Assembly (NCBI GenBank): GCA_016218365.1
Contig: JACREF010000016.1
Coordinates: forward strand, 1 to 33,900
From: Gammaproteobacteria bacterium
GTDB lineage: Bacteria > Pseudomonadota > Gammaproteobacteria > SZUA-140
Direction of reading: 5' to 3'
Length of the DNA stretch: 33,900 nt
The translations under genes and the position numbers were made by a program. The notes beneath the pieces are model-generated. The model worked only from the letters and a program-made list of their open reading frames with translations, had not been told where the DNA came from and did not search any database. This document shows positions 7,810 through 15,671 of this stretch, in pieces. Every line of letters begins with the position of its first letter. Within the stretch, counting starts at the first letter, position 1.

Positions 7810-8820
7810 TCAACCGGCCAATGTGATCGTCAGATAGGTCACGTACAACACGCCATTACACAGCAGCGCCCACACCGGCAGGCCATGGGCCCGGGCCTGC
7901 AACCGCAGCCAGCCGGCCGCCAGCAATGTGATCACCACGCCGGTCAGGACCTCGATCCGTGGCTCCCACGGTGTCAGCATGATGCCGATCGCCGGCAACA
8001 AGGTGCCCTGAAAGACCATGGCACCGGTGATGTTGCCAAAGGCCAGCGTATCCTTGCCGCGGCGGATCCACAGGATGCTGTTGACCTTCTCCGGCAGTTC
8101 GGTCGCGATCGGGATGATCAGCAGCGACAGCAACAGCACCGAGATGCCAAGCAGATGCGACACCCCTTCGATGCCGTGGATAAAGCCCTTGGCGCCCATG
8201 ACCAGCAACACCAGACCGAGCGTCAGTTGCAACAGTATCGTCAGCATGGTGGTCGGCAGGCCGAGGCGCGACAATAACATCTTCTCGTCGGCCTCCGTGC
8301 CATGACCGTCCTGGACCAGCTTTTCCGAGGCATGCAGCGTCATCAGGATATAGACGAAATAGGTCAGCACCAGGCCAAAACTCAGGGCGCCGCGCAGATA
8401 ACGCGCCTCCGGCGGGATATACATCGCGATCGCCGCCAGCGTGAAGGCCAGCAGGAAGAAATTCAGATCACGGACGAAACCGCTGCGCTCCGGCACCACC
8501 AGCCCCGAGACGCCACGCCGGCGCAATATTGCCACCGCCATCAGACAGGTCGACAAGGTCGACAACATCAGTGGCGCCCCGAGGATCGCGCCGACACCGA
8601 TCTCCTCATTGACCTGGGCATTGGTGGTGCCGGCAAAGATCGCCAGCACCGGCACCAGCGTCTCCGGCAACGCGGTGCCGACAGCGGCAAACAGCGATCC
8701 GGTCACCCCCTCCGAGATCTTCAGCCGTTCGCCCAGGTGTTCCAGGGCGTTGGTAAATATCTCAGCCGCCACCAGGATGACGACCAGCATCAGTACGAGT
8801 TCGAGCAGTAGTGTTGCCAT
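7810..8820 (-). CDS. Sodium/calcium exchanger-family membrane protein (CaCA)
   Basis: The 336-residue polytopic protein has about ten helices and the two inverted alpha-repeats of the CaCA superfamily: GTALPETLVPVLAIF with GVGAILGAP in the first half, and PIATELPEKVNSILWIRRGKDTLAFGN with GAMVFQGTLLP in the second. The acidic residues in ALPE and ELPE sit where exchangers bind cations. It probably swaps Na+ or H+ for Ca2+ across the inner membrane. An extended cytoplasmic loop lies between the halves (about 165-190). It is first in a likely three-gene run with the RND adaptor and permease, although a functional link to efflux is not evident. Confidence 0.85.
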   Translation of the reverse strand: MATLLLELVLMLVVILVAAEIFTNALEHLGERLKISEGVTGSLFAAVGTALPETLVPVLAIFAGTTNAQVNEEIGVGAILGAPLMLSTLSTCLMAVAILRRRGVSGLVVPERSGFVRDLNFFLLAFTLAAIAMYIPPEARYLRGALSFGLVLTYFVYILMTLHASEKLVQDGHGTEADEKMLLSRLGLPTTMLTILLQLTLGLVLLVMGAKGFIHGIEGVSHLLGISVLLLSLLIIPIATELPEKVNSILWIRRGKDTLAFGNITGAMVFQGTLLPAIGIMLTPWEPRIEVLTGVVITLLAAGWLRLQARAHGLPVWALLCNGVLYVTYLTITLAG

Positions 8821-8857
8821 AATCCAGCCAACCTTAATTCATCACTATGAGCCCGGG

Positions 8858-8884
8858 ATGATAGCAAATTCCGGTATGTGACAA
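8858..8884 (-). promoter_or_regulatory. Possible promoter of the exchanger-efflux genes
   Basis: On the minus strand TTGTCA (8884-8879) and TATCAT (8863-8858) are separated by 15 bp, about 38 bp before the exchanger start. Both hexamers are close to consensus, but the spacer is 2 bp short. Confidence 0.3.
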
Positions 8885-8942
8885 AGGGTGTCAGAGAAAT
8901 AATAACGGCCTGGCAGCAGGGCCTCCCCAGCAGCCTGCCTGC

Positions 8943-11900
8943 TCACGGAGGAAGCAGCGCCAGCCCCGGGACCGGCTCACCCCCAACGGCGGTGAAGAGG
9001 CCGCCGGCATACACCGCATTACCGACGACCGCGAGCGCATTGACGGTATTGTTGGCATCCGGGTCCCAGGATGTGAGCGCCCCGGCGGCATCGACAGCGG
9101 CCAGGTGACTGCGCGTCACACCGCCGATCGCTGTAAAGGCCCCGCCTGCATATACGGCACCGCCTGAGACGGCGAGCGCATTGACGGCGCCGTTGGCAAC
9201 CGGGCTCCAAGTTGTAATCGTGTTGCCGCGGGCCAAATCGAGCGCTGCGAGGTATTGGCGAGTCAGGCCACCGATGTTGGTGAAAACACCACCGGCGTAA
9301 ACGGTGCTACCCGAGATCACCAAGGTGTTGACAGCAGCATTGGCCCCGTAGATCCCCCAGCCGGGGGTCGGCGCTCCATTGAATGCATCGAGGGCAACCA
9401 GGCGCTGGTACGATGGATCGCCATTAATCGTTGTGAAGTTTCCACCGGCGTACACCGTCGCGCCCGATGCAGCAAGCGTGTAGACATGATTACTGGCGGA
9501 CGGGCTCCAGGCCGAATCCAGTGTGCCGGTGGCGGTATCAACTGCGGCCAGGTAGCTGCGCGGCACACCGCTCACAGACGTAAACATCCCGCCCGCGTAC
9601 ACCCTGCCGCCCAAGGCAGTGAGCGCAAAAACAGTTCCATTGGCGTCCGGATTCCACGCCGCATCCGGCGCACCGCTGACGGCATCGATCGCCGCCAGAC
9701 GATTGTAGGGGGCGCCACTCATGAACGTGAAGGCGCCCCCGGCGTACACCCTGCCATTTGACAGCGCGAGCGCATGGACGGTGCTGCCGGCATTCGGATC
9801 CCAGGCCGTGACGATCCCGTGATTGCTGTTGAGCGCCGCCAGGCGATTTCGCGTCACACCACGGACGGCCGTGAAACCGCCCCCTGCATACAGTGTGTTG
9901 CCCGCGACCGCAAGGGCGTAGACAGCGGCGTTGGCATTCGGGTACCACGTTGTCAGCGCTCCGCTGCCCGCATCGACCGCTGCGAGATAATTGCGCTCCA
10001 CATTTTGCAGCGTCGTGAAGTTGCCGCCCACATACACCGTTCCACCCGATATCGCGAGTGCGTTGACGGCCGGATTGGAGCCGATAATGCCGACCGCATT
10101 CGGATCCCAGCCTGTATCCAGTGCACCGGTGCCGGCATTGAAGGCGGCGAGATGATTGCGCGGACTGCCACCGGCATTGGCGAAGTAGCCGCCGGCATAG
10201 ACCCGTCCTGCAGCGACGGCCAGCGCCGACACTGTGTTGTCGGCCCCAGGGTTCCATCCGAGCAGCGTCCCTGCGGTAATGTCGAAGGCGGCCAGGCGGC
10301 TGCGGCCAACAACATCCACCGATGTAAAATTGCCACCTGCGTACACGATATTAGCCGAGACCGCCAGCGCATAGACCGCCGGCGTGGTGTTGATGTTGCC
10401 GCCACTGATAGTCGGCCCCCATATCGGGGCCCCGGCATTATCAAGCGCAGCAAGTCCGGCATAGGCTGCGCCGCCTATGCTGGTAAATGCCCCGCCGGCA
10501 TACACGGTGGCGCCGGACACCGCGAGGGCGTAGACGGCGGCATTGGCATTAGGTGCCCAGGGAGTGGCCAAGCCGGCACTATCGAGCGCAGCGATGTTGC
10601 TGCGTGCCACTCCGCCTATTGTGGTGAATGCGCCGCCCGCATACACGGTATTGCCCGAGACCGCGAGCGCAAACACCACACCGTTGGCATTCGGATTCCA
10701 CGACATATCCAGCGCGCCATTGGCCAGCACATGGGCCAGATTGTTGCGAACTACGCCTCCCGCCGCCGTGAACGTCCCGCCGATATACCAGCCGCCGCTG
10801 CCATCGGCCGCCACGGCGTTGACGGTCCCGTTCACCAGCGGGAAGGCGCCGATATCACCATTCATGGCATCGATCGGCACCCCGCCGCCGCTGCGCACAC
10901 CGATATGGGTGAAATTACCGCCGAGATAGGTCATGCCGTTCGCATCGGCAACGATGGCGCGGACATCCTTGTTGGTCACCAGCCGGTCAGGGCGTGCGCC
11001 GATCTCGGCAGAGATCGCCGACCCGCCACTGACGACCGCTTCGACCCTGAACCAGTACGGCTGGCCATTGCTCAACCCGGTCAGCAGATACGGCGATGAG
11101 ACGCCGGTCTTCATCATGCCGCCCAGACACGAGGCATAGTTGTGCGGGTCACAGCCCGGCGCGGTGGAATAATACAGATTATAGCGGGCCGCGTTGGTCG
11201 CGCCCCAGCTCAGCGTCACCGAACCGGAATTGGCCTGCGACCTCGGCAGCGGGATATCGACACATACCACGCTGATGGCAGTGAGATGGAAATTCAAACC
11301 CTTGCCGATCCCCGAACCATTATTCACGGTACAGCTCTGCCCGGCCGGCTGGGTCAGTACCGTGGCATCAAACGTATCGCCGTAGCTGATAAGTCTGGAA
11401 AAATCAAAACTGCCATCGGCGGCAATGACAAGCTCATCGGTTCCGTTATTCCGCAAGAGGGCCTGTTTGCCGACACCCAGGCCCGACACTGCGCCACCGA
11501 TGGTATAGGTGTGCGTGACACAGCTCACCGTAATATCGCTGATGCCGACGGCATCCACGGTGCCGGCCGCATTGCTGACCGTGCAGGTCTGCCCCTCCGG
11601 CTGGGTGCGCACTGCAATATGGTAATCCGTCCCGCTATCTACCGGCTTGCTGAAGGAGAAACGGCCATTGCCCGGGATCATCAGGTCATCAGCGCCGTTG
11701 TTTTGCAGCACAACATTCCAGCCGTCGCCCAGTCCGGTGACGGCGCCCCCCACCGGGTAGCTGTTGGTGATGCAGGTCACGGTGATATCACCGACAATCG
11801 CAGCCGCAACGACCCCGGAGCCGTTGGTCACGGTACAGGTCTGCCGCTCCGGCTGGATCTCGATCGTGACATTGTACGCGCCACCGCTGGCAACAGGCTT

Positions 11901-12440
11901 GCTGAAGGCAAAGCCGCCATTGTCGACGACCGTGACATCATTGCCGCCGTTATTGCGTAACGTGACGGTCTTGCCGCTGGTCAGCCCGTTCACCGCACCC
12001 GCGATCGAATAGCTGGCCGGCGGCGGGACCGCCGCCGTCATGAAGCCGGAAGAAAAGGCGTAATCCATGCCTCTGTCATCACTGTCCCGGACATCGGCGC
12101 TGACCGTCAGCGTATAGCGGGTGCTGTAGTCCAGCGGGCGCGCCGGCGTGAAGGTGGCGCTGCTGCCCGAGCAGGCGATCGTCCCTGCCACCGCGCCAGC
12201 ATCAGCGGCCAGTACGACATTGGCCAGGGTGATGGCAGAACACTTGACCGCCCGGGAGAAGTTCGCCGACACCGTGGTGCTGATCGCGATATCCGTTGCA
12301 CCGTCTGGCGGCGTGATGCCTGTCACTGTCAGCGGGGTGGTGTCGCGTTGTCCATCATCATGACTGGACGATCCGCCACCACAGCCGGTGAGCAGCGCGG
12401 CCAATATCAGACTTATGATCCATCTCTCTTGTATCTTCAT
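8943..12440 (-). CDS. Large repeat lipoprotein with Ig-like, FN3 and delta-60/propeller-type repeats
   Basis: The 1,165-residue product starts with a lipoprotein signal (lipobox LLTGC, Cys20; Gly at +2, so outer-membrane sorting is plausible) and a Gly/Ser linker. Domains in order: an SbsA-type Ig-like domain (36-135, ITPPDGATDIAIS); three ~80-residue repeats (144-224, 227-308, 310-395), each ending in a Cys-Thr-Val-x-Asn and CVT/CIT motif; an FN3-like domain (401-486); then fourteen ~47-residue repeats (about 493-1165) carrying the signature VYAGGxFT followed by LAALD and WxPxANxxVxALA. These match delta-60/DUF5122-like propeller repeats. ATG 12440 fits the lipobox; an upstream in-frame start at 12521 would bury it. 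Likely a surface-exposed binding or adhesion protein; ligand unknown. Confidence 0.75.
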   Translation of the reverse strand: MKIQERWIISLILAALLTGCGGGSSSHDDGQRDTTPLTVTGITPPDGATDIAISTTVSANFSRAVKCSAITLANVVLAADAGAVAGTIACSGSSATFTPARPLDYSTRYTLTVSADVRDSDDRGMDYAFSSGFMTAAVPPPASYSIAGAVNGLTSGKTVTLRNNGGNDVTVVDNGGFAFSKPVASGGAYNVTIEIQPERQTCTVTNGSGVVAAAIVGDITVTCITNSYPVGGAVTGLGDGWNVVLQNNGADDLMIPGNGRFSFSKPVDSGTDYHIAVRTQPEGQTCTVSNAAGTVDAVGISDITVSCVTHTYTIGGAVSGLGVGKQALLRNNGTDELVIAADGSFDFSRLISYGDTFDATVLTQPAGQSCTVNNGSGIGKGLNFHLTAISVVCVDIPLPRSQANSGSVTLSWGATNAARYNLYYSTAPGCDPHNYASCLGGMMKTGVSSPYLLTGLSNGQPYWFRVEAVVSGGSAISAEIGARPDRLVTNKDVRAIVADANGMTYLGGNFTHIGVRSGGGVPIDAMNGDIGAFPLVNGTVNAVAADGSGGWYIGGTFTAAGGVVRNNLAHVLANGALDMSWNPNANGVVFALAVSGNTVYAGGAFTTIGGVARSNIAALDSAGLATPWAPNANAAVYALAVSGATVYAGGAFTSIGGAAYAGLAALDNAGAPIWGPTISGGNINTTPAVYALAVSANIVYAGGNFTSVDVVGRSRLAAFDITAGTLLGWNPGADNTVSALAVAAGRVYAGGYFANAGGSPRNHLAAFNAGTGALDTGWDPNAVGIIGSNPAVNALAISGGTVYVGGNFTTLQNVERNYLAAVDAGSGALTTWYPNANAAVYALAVAGNTLYAGGGFTAVRGVTRNRLAALNSNHGIVTAWDPNAGSTVHALALSNGRVYAGGAFTFMSGAPYNRLAAIDAVSGAPDAAWNPDANGTVFALTALGGRVYAGGMFTSVSGVPRSYLAAVDTATGTLDSAWSPSASNHVYTLAASGATVYAGGNFTTINGDPSYQRLVALDAFNGAPTPGWGIYGANAAVNTLVISGSTVYAGGVFTNIGGLTRQYLAALDLARGNTITTWSPVANGAVNALAVSGGAVYAGGAFTAIGGVTRSHLAAVDAAGALTSWDPDANNTVNALAVVGNAVYAGGLFTAVGGEPVPGLALLPP

Positions 12441-12610
12441 GGGCAGTAGGTGCTCGTTGATGACTGGACAGGCAAGCCTTGCGTCGCGACACCCGTGAGC
12501 GCCGCCACAAAAACAAATCACACCGCGCCGGACAGCGGGCTGCCGGCTGGCCCTATGACTGCATGGCTGGACGCTTGATAATTTACCAGACTGAAGGATG
12601 GTACGAGATA

Positions 12611-12637
12611 GGTTTCCGGGGATATACCCCGGAAACC
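12611..12637. repeat. Near-perfect palindrome with 11 bp stem
   Basis: GGTTTCCGGGG and CCCCGGAAACC flank a 5 nt ATATA centre. It could be a hairpin terminator-like structure or one arm of a decayed insertion element. There is no T tract on either side. Confidence 0.5.
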
Positions 12638-12682
12638 CCTGTGTCAGAGCGTCGGATTAAGCTCTGCTTAAGGAAACCCTGA

Positions 12683-12839
12683 TTAAGGAAGCTCTGAATA
12701 ATTCCATCCTGGAATTCTCAGAGCACGGAAAGCGGAAAACGTGGTTTTCACTTTCCTTCACTACCATGACCTACTGTCATGGTAGTGGCGGCACATCCGT
12801 GTGCCGCAGGAACCTCTGAATTGATCAGAGGTTCCTTAA
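12683..12839. mobile_element. MITE-like element A, copy 2 (157 bp)
   Basis: Same length as copy 1, with four substitutions and no gaps, and in the same orientation. It seems closer to the ancestral form: its fifth base (G) improves the terminal inverted repeat, and its GCGGCAC/GTGCCGC stem pairs perfectly where copy 1 has a mismatch. It is preceded by another TTAAGGAA motif and followed without a gap by element B. Confidence 0.75.
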
Positions 12840-12976
12840 TTCAAAAATTACCGCGGCCGCCATTCCCGCCCCCCGATTGGGTCGAGGGCAGGCTGCAGCG
12901 GGAATTCATCATTGAGTCTCTGGTCTATCAAATATGGATTCCGGGTCGCAGCGTGGCTGCACCCGGAATGACAGTC
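12836..12976. repeat. Dispersed element B, copy 1
   Basis: The stretch begins TTAATTCAAAAATTACC and continues with CCCGCCCCCCGATTGGG, GAGGGCAGGCT, CAGCGGG and ATGGATTCC in the same order as the element at 29102-29240 (with inner sequence compared in the opposite orientation). It ends in a GGATTCCGGG/CCCGGAATGAC hairpin. It is clearly more diverged than the other copy. Confidence 0.5.
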
Positions 12977-13026
12977 AAGGAGATTTTGCGGGTTGTGTGC
13001 CGTGGACGGGCCTATGCAACAGCTTG

Positions 13027-14859
13027 TCAGTTCACTGCATTATCTGGCCGCTGCACAAAATTCCCATAGATATAATCAAAGCCATTCTTCCATAACAGGC
13101 TGTAGGTTTCTGCATCCTGCACAAAGGGGACAATCAGCTTCTTGCCAGACTCGCGAGCGATCCTGGCACAGTCGAGCAATTTCGCGAGCCTTCCAGGATC
13201 GATGGCAATATTATGAATCAGCGACCTGTCGAACTTGACATAATCCACCGGGATCGATTTTAACAGGGCCGCCGGGTTGTCATGCACACCGAAGTTCTCG
13301 ATCAACGTCAAACAGCTCAACTTGCGCAACATATCCACAATTTTTGTCACTTGCTCCGGATGAGAAACAGCGTCCCGTTCCCGAATCTGGAACACGATAT
13401 TGATCTTGCGTGTCTTCGATATCCTCAGATAGTCGACCAGCCAGGGCATAAACGTGTCATCCAGGATGGATTGACAGGATATCTTGACGAACAACCTTGC
13501 CCCGGTACTGATAAACATGTTCTGATGAATATACTCGAGCGCACGTACGACAACCCAGCGATCGATGTCGTGCATCATCCGCAGCTGCTCCGCCACCGGA
13601 ATGAAATGTGCAGGGGAGATCTCCGCATTATCTTCGCCGGTCAAACGCAACAATACTTCATAATCGCTGAAGGTATCTGCCACCGCGCTGCTGGCTATCG
13701 GCTGCAACCGCATCCTGAAACGGTTATTTTTCAGCGCATCTATCAACACTGTCTTGATCTGCTCCCCGGCATCTGCCGCGCCATGCTCGCCAGCATCAGT
13801 CGCCGGATCGTAGACATGGATGGCCCCGGCCTTGCCGGCCAGCGCCCGCCGTGCCGCGACATGTGCCTCGGCGATCACCCGGCGCAGGTCCACATCCCGG
13901 CGTAATGTTTCAGCATCCGGTCGTATCAGCCTGACACCCAATGCCATCGATGGCAGCAGACCGCCACGGACCCCGATCGGCAGCGCCGCCGTCACTTGAG
14001 CCATGACCTGGCCGGCCACACCGATCAGGCCCTCACCACCCGGATCAGCGGCCAGTGCGACGACCTGTCCTTCATCCACCTCGGTGACAGCCAGCAGTGA
14101 CAGGTCAGCACCCCTGAGTCGCTGCAGCAGCAATTTCTTCAGCCGCTGATAACCCTGGACACCATGGGCCTCGACGATGGACGCCGTGTCTTCAATGATC
14201 AAACTCAGGATGGCCAGCTTTCTACTGCCGGGTTCATCAATCGCCTGGTGTACAAACCTCAGGAATGGCTCCAGGCTCAGCATCCCGGCCCATTGATTAT
14301 CCTGTACAGCATCGTGAAGCAACAGATCTGCGGCCGGGATCTCTTGCTCGCCACCTGCCCGCTTGTCCCGGGCATCCGCCGCGGCCTGCGGCCTGCTCCG
14401 TACCTCGCTGGTGACCGGAGCGGATGACGCGATGCGGTCGCTGACAGCCGGTGCCTTGTTTTTTCGCGTCAGAAGCTCCAACTGTCGTTGCAAACTGATT
14501 TCCTTAACCACATTACCAATCTTTGCCAGCAGAATAATGGCTTCGTCGGACACGACATCCACCGCGCCGACATGCAGCGCATGCATGAGGCCGCGTTCTG
14601 TGACTGTTTTTACCAGAGCAAAGATATAGGTTGATTTTGCCGCCATCTTCGACAGCGGCGCAAAGGTGTTCAGCTCGGCCAGCTGTTCGGCCTGGCACAG
14701 GATGATATTCCAGCTCTGGTTACTCAGCTCGTATAACGCCTCCTTCAGCGAAACCGCGCGGATGATGCGCCATTCCGGATAACGCTGGAGTATCGTATCG
14801 CTGATCGCCTCGGTCCGTGAGCGCGATTCATCAATGATCAGCACTGATAATCGCTTCAT
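13027..14859 (-). CDS. FimX-like degenerate REC-GGDEF-EAL protein, predicted c-di-GMP receptor
   Basis: This 610-residue protein has three domains, none of which looks catalytic. Residues 3-115 fold like a receiver but have Cys55-Gln56 where the phosphorylated Asp belongs. A low-complexity linker (130-180) follows. Residues 195-350 resemble a GGDEF domain without the GGDEF motif. Residues 365-610 are an EAL domain with EVL (401-403), ENFG in place of DDFG, and IVPFVQDAET; these features, with FVKISCQSILDD and the ending GFDYIYGNFVQ, resemble FimX, a non-catalytic EAL receptor controlling type IV pili. Unlike FimX I see no PAS domain. ATG 14859 starts right at the receiver; a GTG 13 codons upstream is the alternative. 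It diverges from the cheY-like gene. Confidence 0.75.
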   Translation of the reverse strand: MKRLSVLIIDESRSRTEAISDTILQRYPEWRIIRAVSLKEALYELSNQSWNIILCQAEQLAELNTFAPLSKMAAKSTYIFALVKTVTERGLMHALHVGAVDVVSDEAIILLAKIGNVVKEISLQRQLELLTRKNKAPAVSDRIASSAPVTSEVRSRPQAAADARDKRAGGEQEIPAADLLLHDAVQDNQWAGMLSLEPFLRFVHQAIDEPGSRKLAILSLIIEDTASIVEAHGVQGYQRLKKLLLQRLRGADLSLLAVTEVDEGQVVALAADPGGEGLIGVAGQVMAQVTAALPIGVRGGLLPSMALGVRLIRPDAETLRRDVDLRRVIAEAHVAARRALAGKAGAIHVYDPATDAGEHGAADAGEQIKTVLIDALKNNRFRMRLQPIASSAVADTFSDYEVLLRLTGEDNAEISPAHFIPVAEQLRMMHDIDRWVVVRALEYIHQNMFISTGARLFVKISCQSILDDTFMPWLVDYLRISKTRKINIVFQIRERDAVSHPEQVTKIVDMLRKLSCLTLIENFGVHDNPAALLKSIPVDYVKFDRSLIHNIAIDPGRLAKLLDCARIARESGKKLIVPFVQDAETYSLLWKNGFDYIYGNFVQRPDNAVN

Positions 14860-15116
14860 ATGTACAGGATGTCTCCATGCCAGGGTTCGCTGCGACACAC
14901 AACGCCGCCAGCATTAATTATCGCCCAAGCCGTGGAATTATTTACATAGTATTCATGCCCATATCAGAAACGAACGCGCTTCGGGCCCGCACCCGGGACG
15001 TACCATTCCCGCCTCTGATGACCGTCTATCATCTTCCTCATGCCATACCGGGTGGGTGCCGATAAATTGGATGTCAGGTTTTACAGATCAAATGGTTATA
15101 CGGGCGGGGCGACAAG
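14860..15116. promoter_or_regulatory. Divergent promoter region between the FimX-like and CheY-like genes
   Basis: The 257 bp region must hold both promoters but neither can be set with confidence. GCCGATAA at 15058-15065 equals the -10 consensus of flagellar sigma-28, but the upstream TAAAGTTT-like element is missing at the right spacing. Confidence 0.3.
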
Positions 15117-15491
15117 ATGAAAAGGATTTTAGTGATTGATGACTGTGAAACGATGCGGCTGACGCTGCGGCTTGTCCTCGAAAATGCCGGGTTTGCGATC
15201 ACCGAGGCGAGCGATGGCCAGGACGGCCTGGCCAAGGCCGACGCTGGCGGCTATGACGCCATCATCGCTGATATCAACATGCCGGTGATGGACGGTCTGA
15301 CCTTCCTGAAGCAGATCCGGAACCGGGCCCTCTACAAGGCCACGCCGATACTGATGCTGACCACCGAAGCCAGGGAAGAACGCAAGGATCAAGGCCGGAG
15401 TTCCGGCGCCACCGGCTGGATCATCAAGCCGTTCCACGGCGATAAACTGATCACCGCACTCCGACAGCTGCTCGACACACCACAGGCCTGA
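15117..15491 (+). CDS. CheY-like single-domain response regulator
   Basis: The 124-residue protein is one receiver domain with all phosphorylation residues: Asp8-Asp9, phospho-acceptor Asp52 (in ADINMPVMDG), Thr82/Thr83 (LMLTTEA) and Lys104 (IIKPF). It has no output domain, so it would act by docking, as CheY or PilG do, or as a phosphate sink in a phosphorelay. It is the only plus-strand gene in the signalling region. It converges with the hybrid kinase at 15672, whose Hpt domain is a possible phosphate donor (inference), and diverges from the FimX-like gene. The closest functional class cannot be fixed by sequence. Confidence 0.9.
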   Translation: MKRILVIDDCETMRLTLRLVLENAGFAITEASDGQDGLAKADAGGYDAIIADINMPVMDGLTFLKQIRNRALYKATPILMLTTEAREERKDQGRSSGATGWIIKPFHGDKLITALRQLLDTPQA

Positions 15492-15497
15492 CGTAAC

Positions 15498-15671
15498 ACC
15501 CACACCCATTGACATCCCCGGGTTTCGCAACTGCGCTCAACCCATATACGATTTCTCTCCTTGCCGGCGGTCTCCAGACGGTAGGTTGGGCCGAATGCAA
15601 TGAGGCCCAACGTCCACACCCGTTGACATCCCCGGGCGTCGCACACACCGCTCAATCCAGGCTACGATCTC
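15498..15671. repeat. Direct repeat pair with GTTGGGC hairpin between converging genes
   Basis: Two imperfect ~55 bp direct repeats (from about 15498 and 15615), both containing TTGACATCCCCGGG and CGCTCAA, flank a hairpin GTTGGGCC/GGCCCAAC at 15585-15611. This belongs to a REP family that recurs in the window. Its place between two converging stop codons suits a two-way transcription barrier. Confidence 0.5.

Larger units (their letters stand above)
12441..13026. other. Intergenic repeat cluster of 586 bp
   Basis: No gene is recognisable. From left to right it holds an 11 bp-stem palindrome (12611-12637), two tandem TTAAGGAA terminal-repeat-like motifs (12669 and 12683), MITE-like element A copy 2 (12683-12839), and element B copy 1 joined to it at the shared TTAA (12836-12976), which ends in a GGATTCCGGG REP hairpin (12936-12972). 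It looks like a repeated landing site for small non-coding elements. Confidence 0.65.

Noticed and set aside
9774-11099. Plus-strand open frame of 441 codons opposite the repeat lipoprotein
   Set aside because: Its apparent repeats mirror those of the minus-strand lipoprotein gene, which has a lipobox and recognisable domains.
13027-14859. Active diguanylate cyclase/phosphodiesterase
   Set aside because: The GGDEF motif is missing and the EAL active-site motifs are changed to EVL and ENFG, so catalysis is unlikely.
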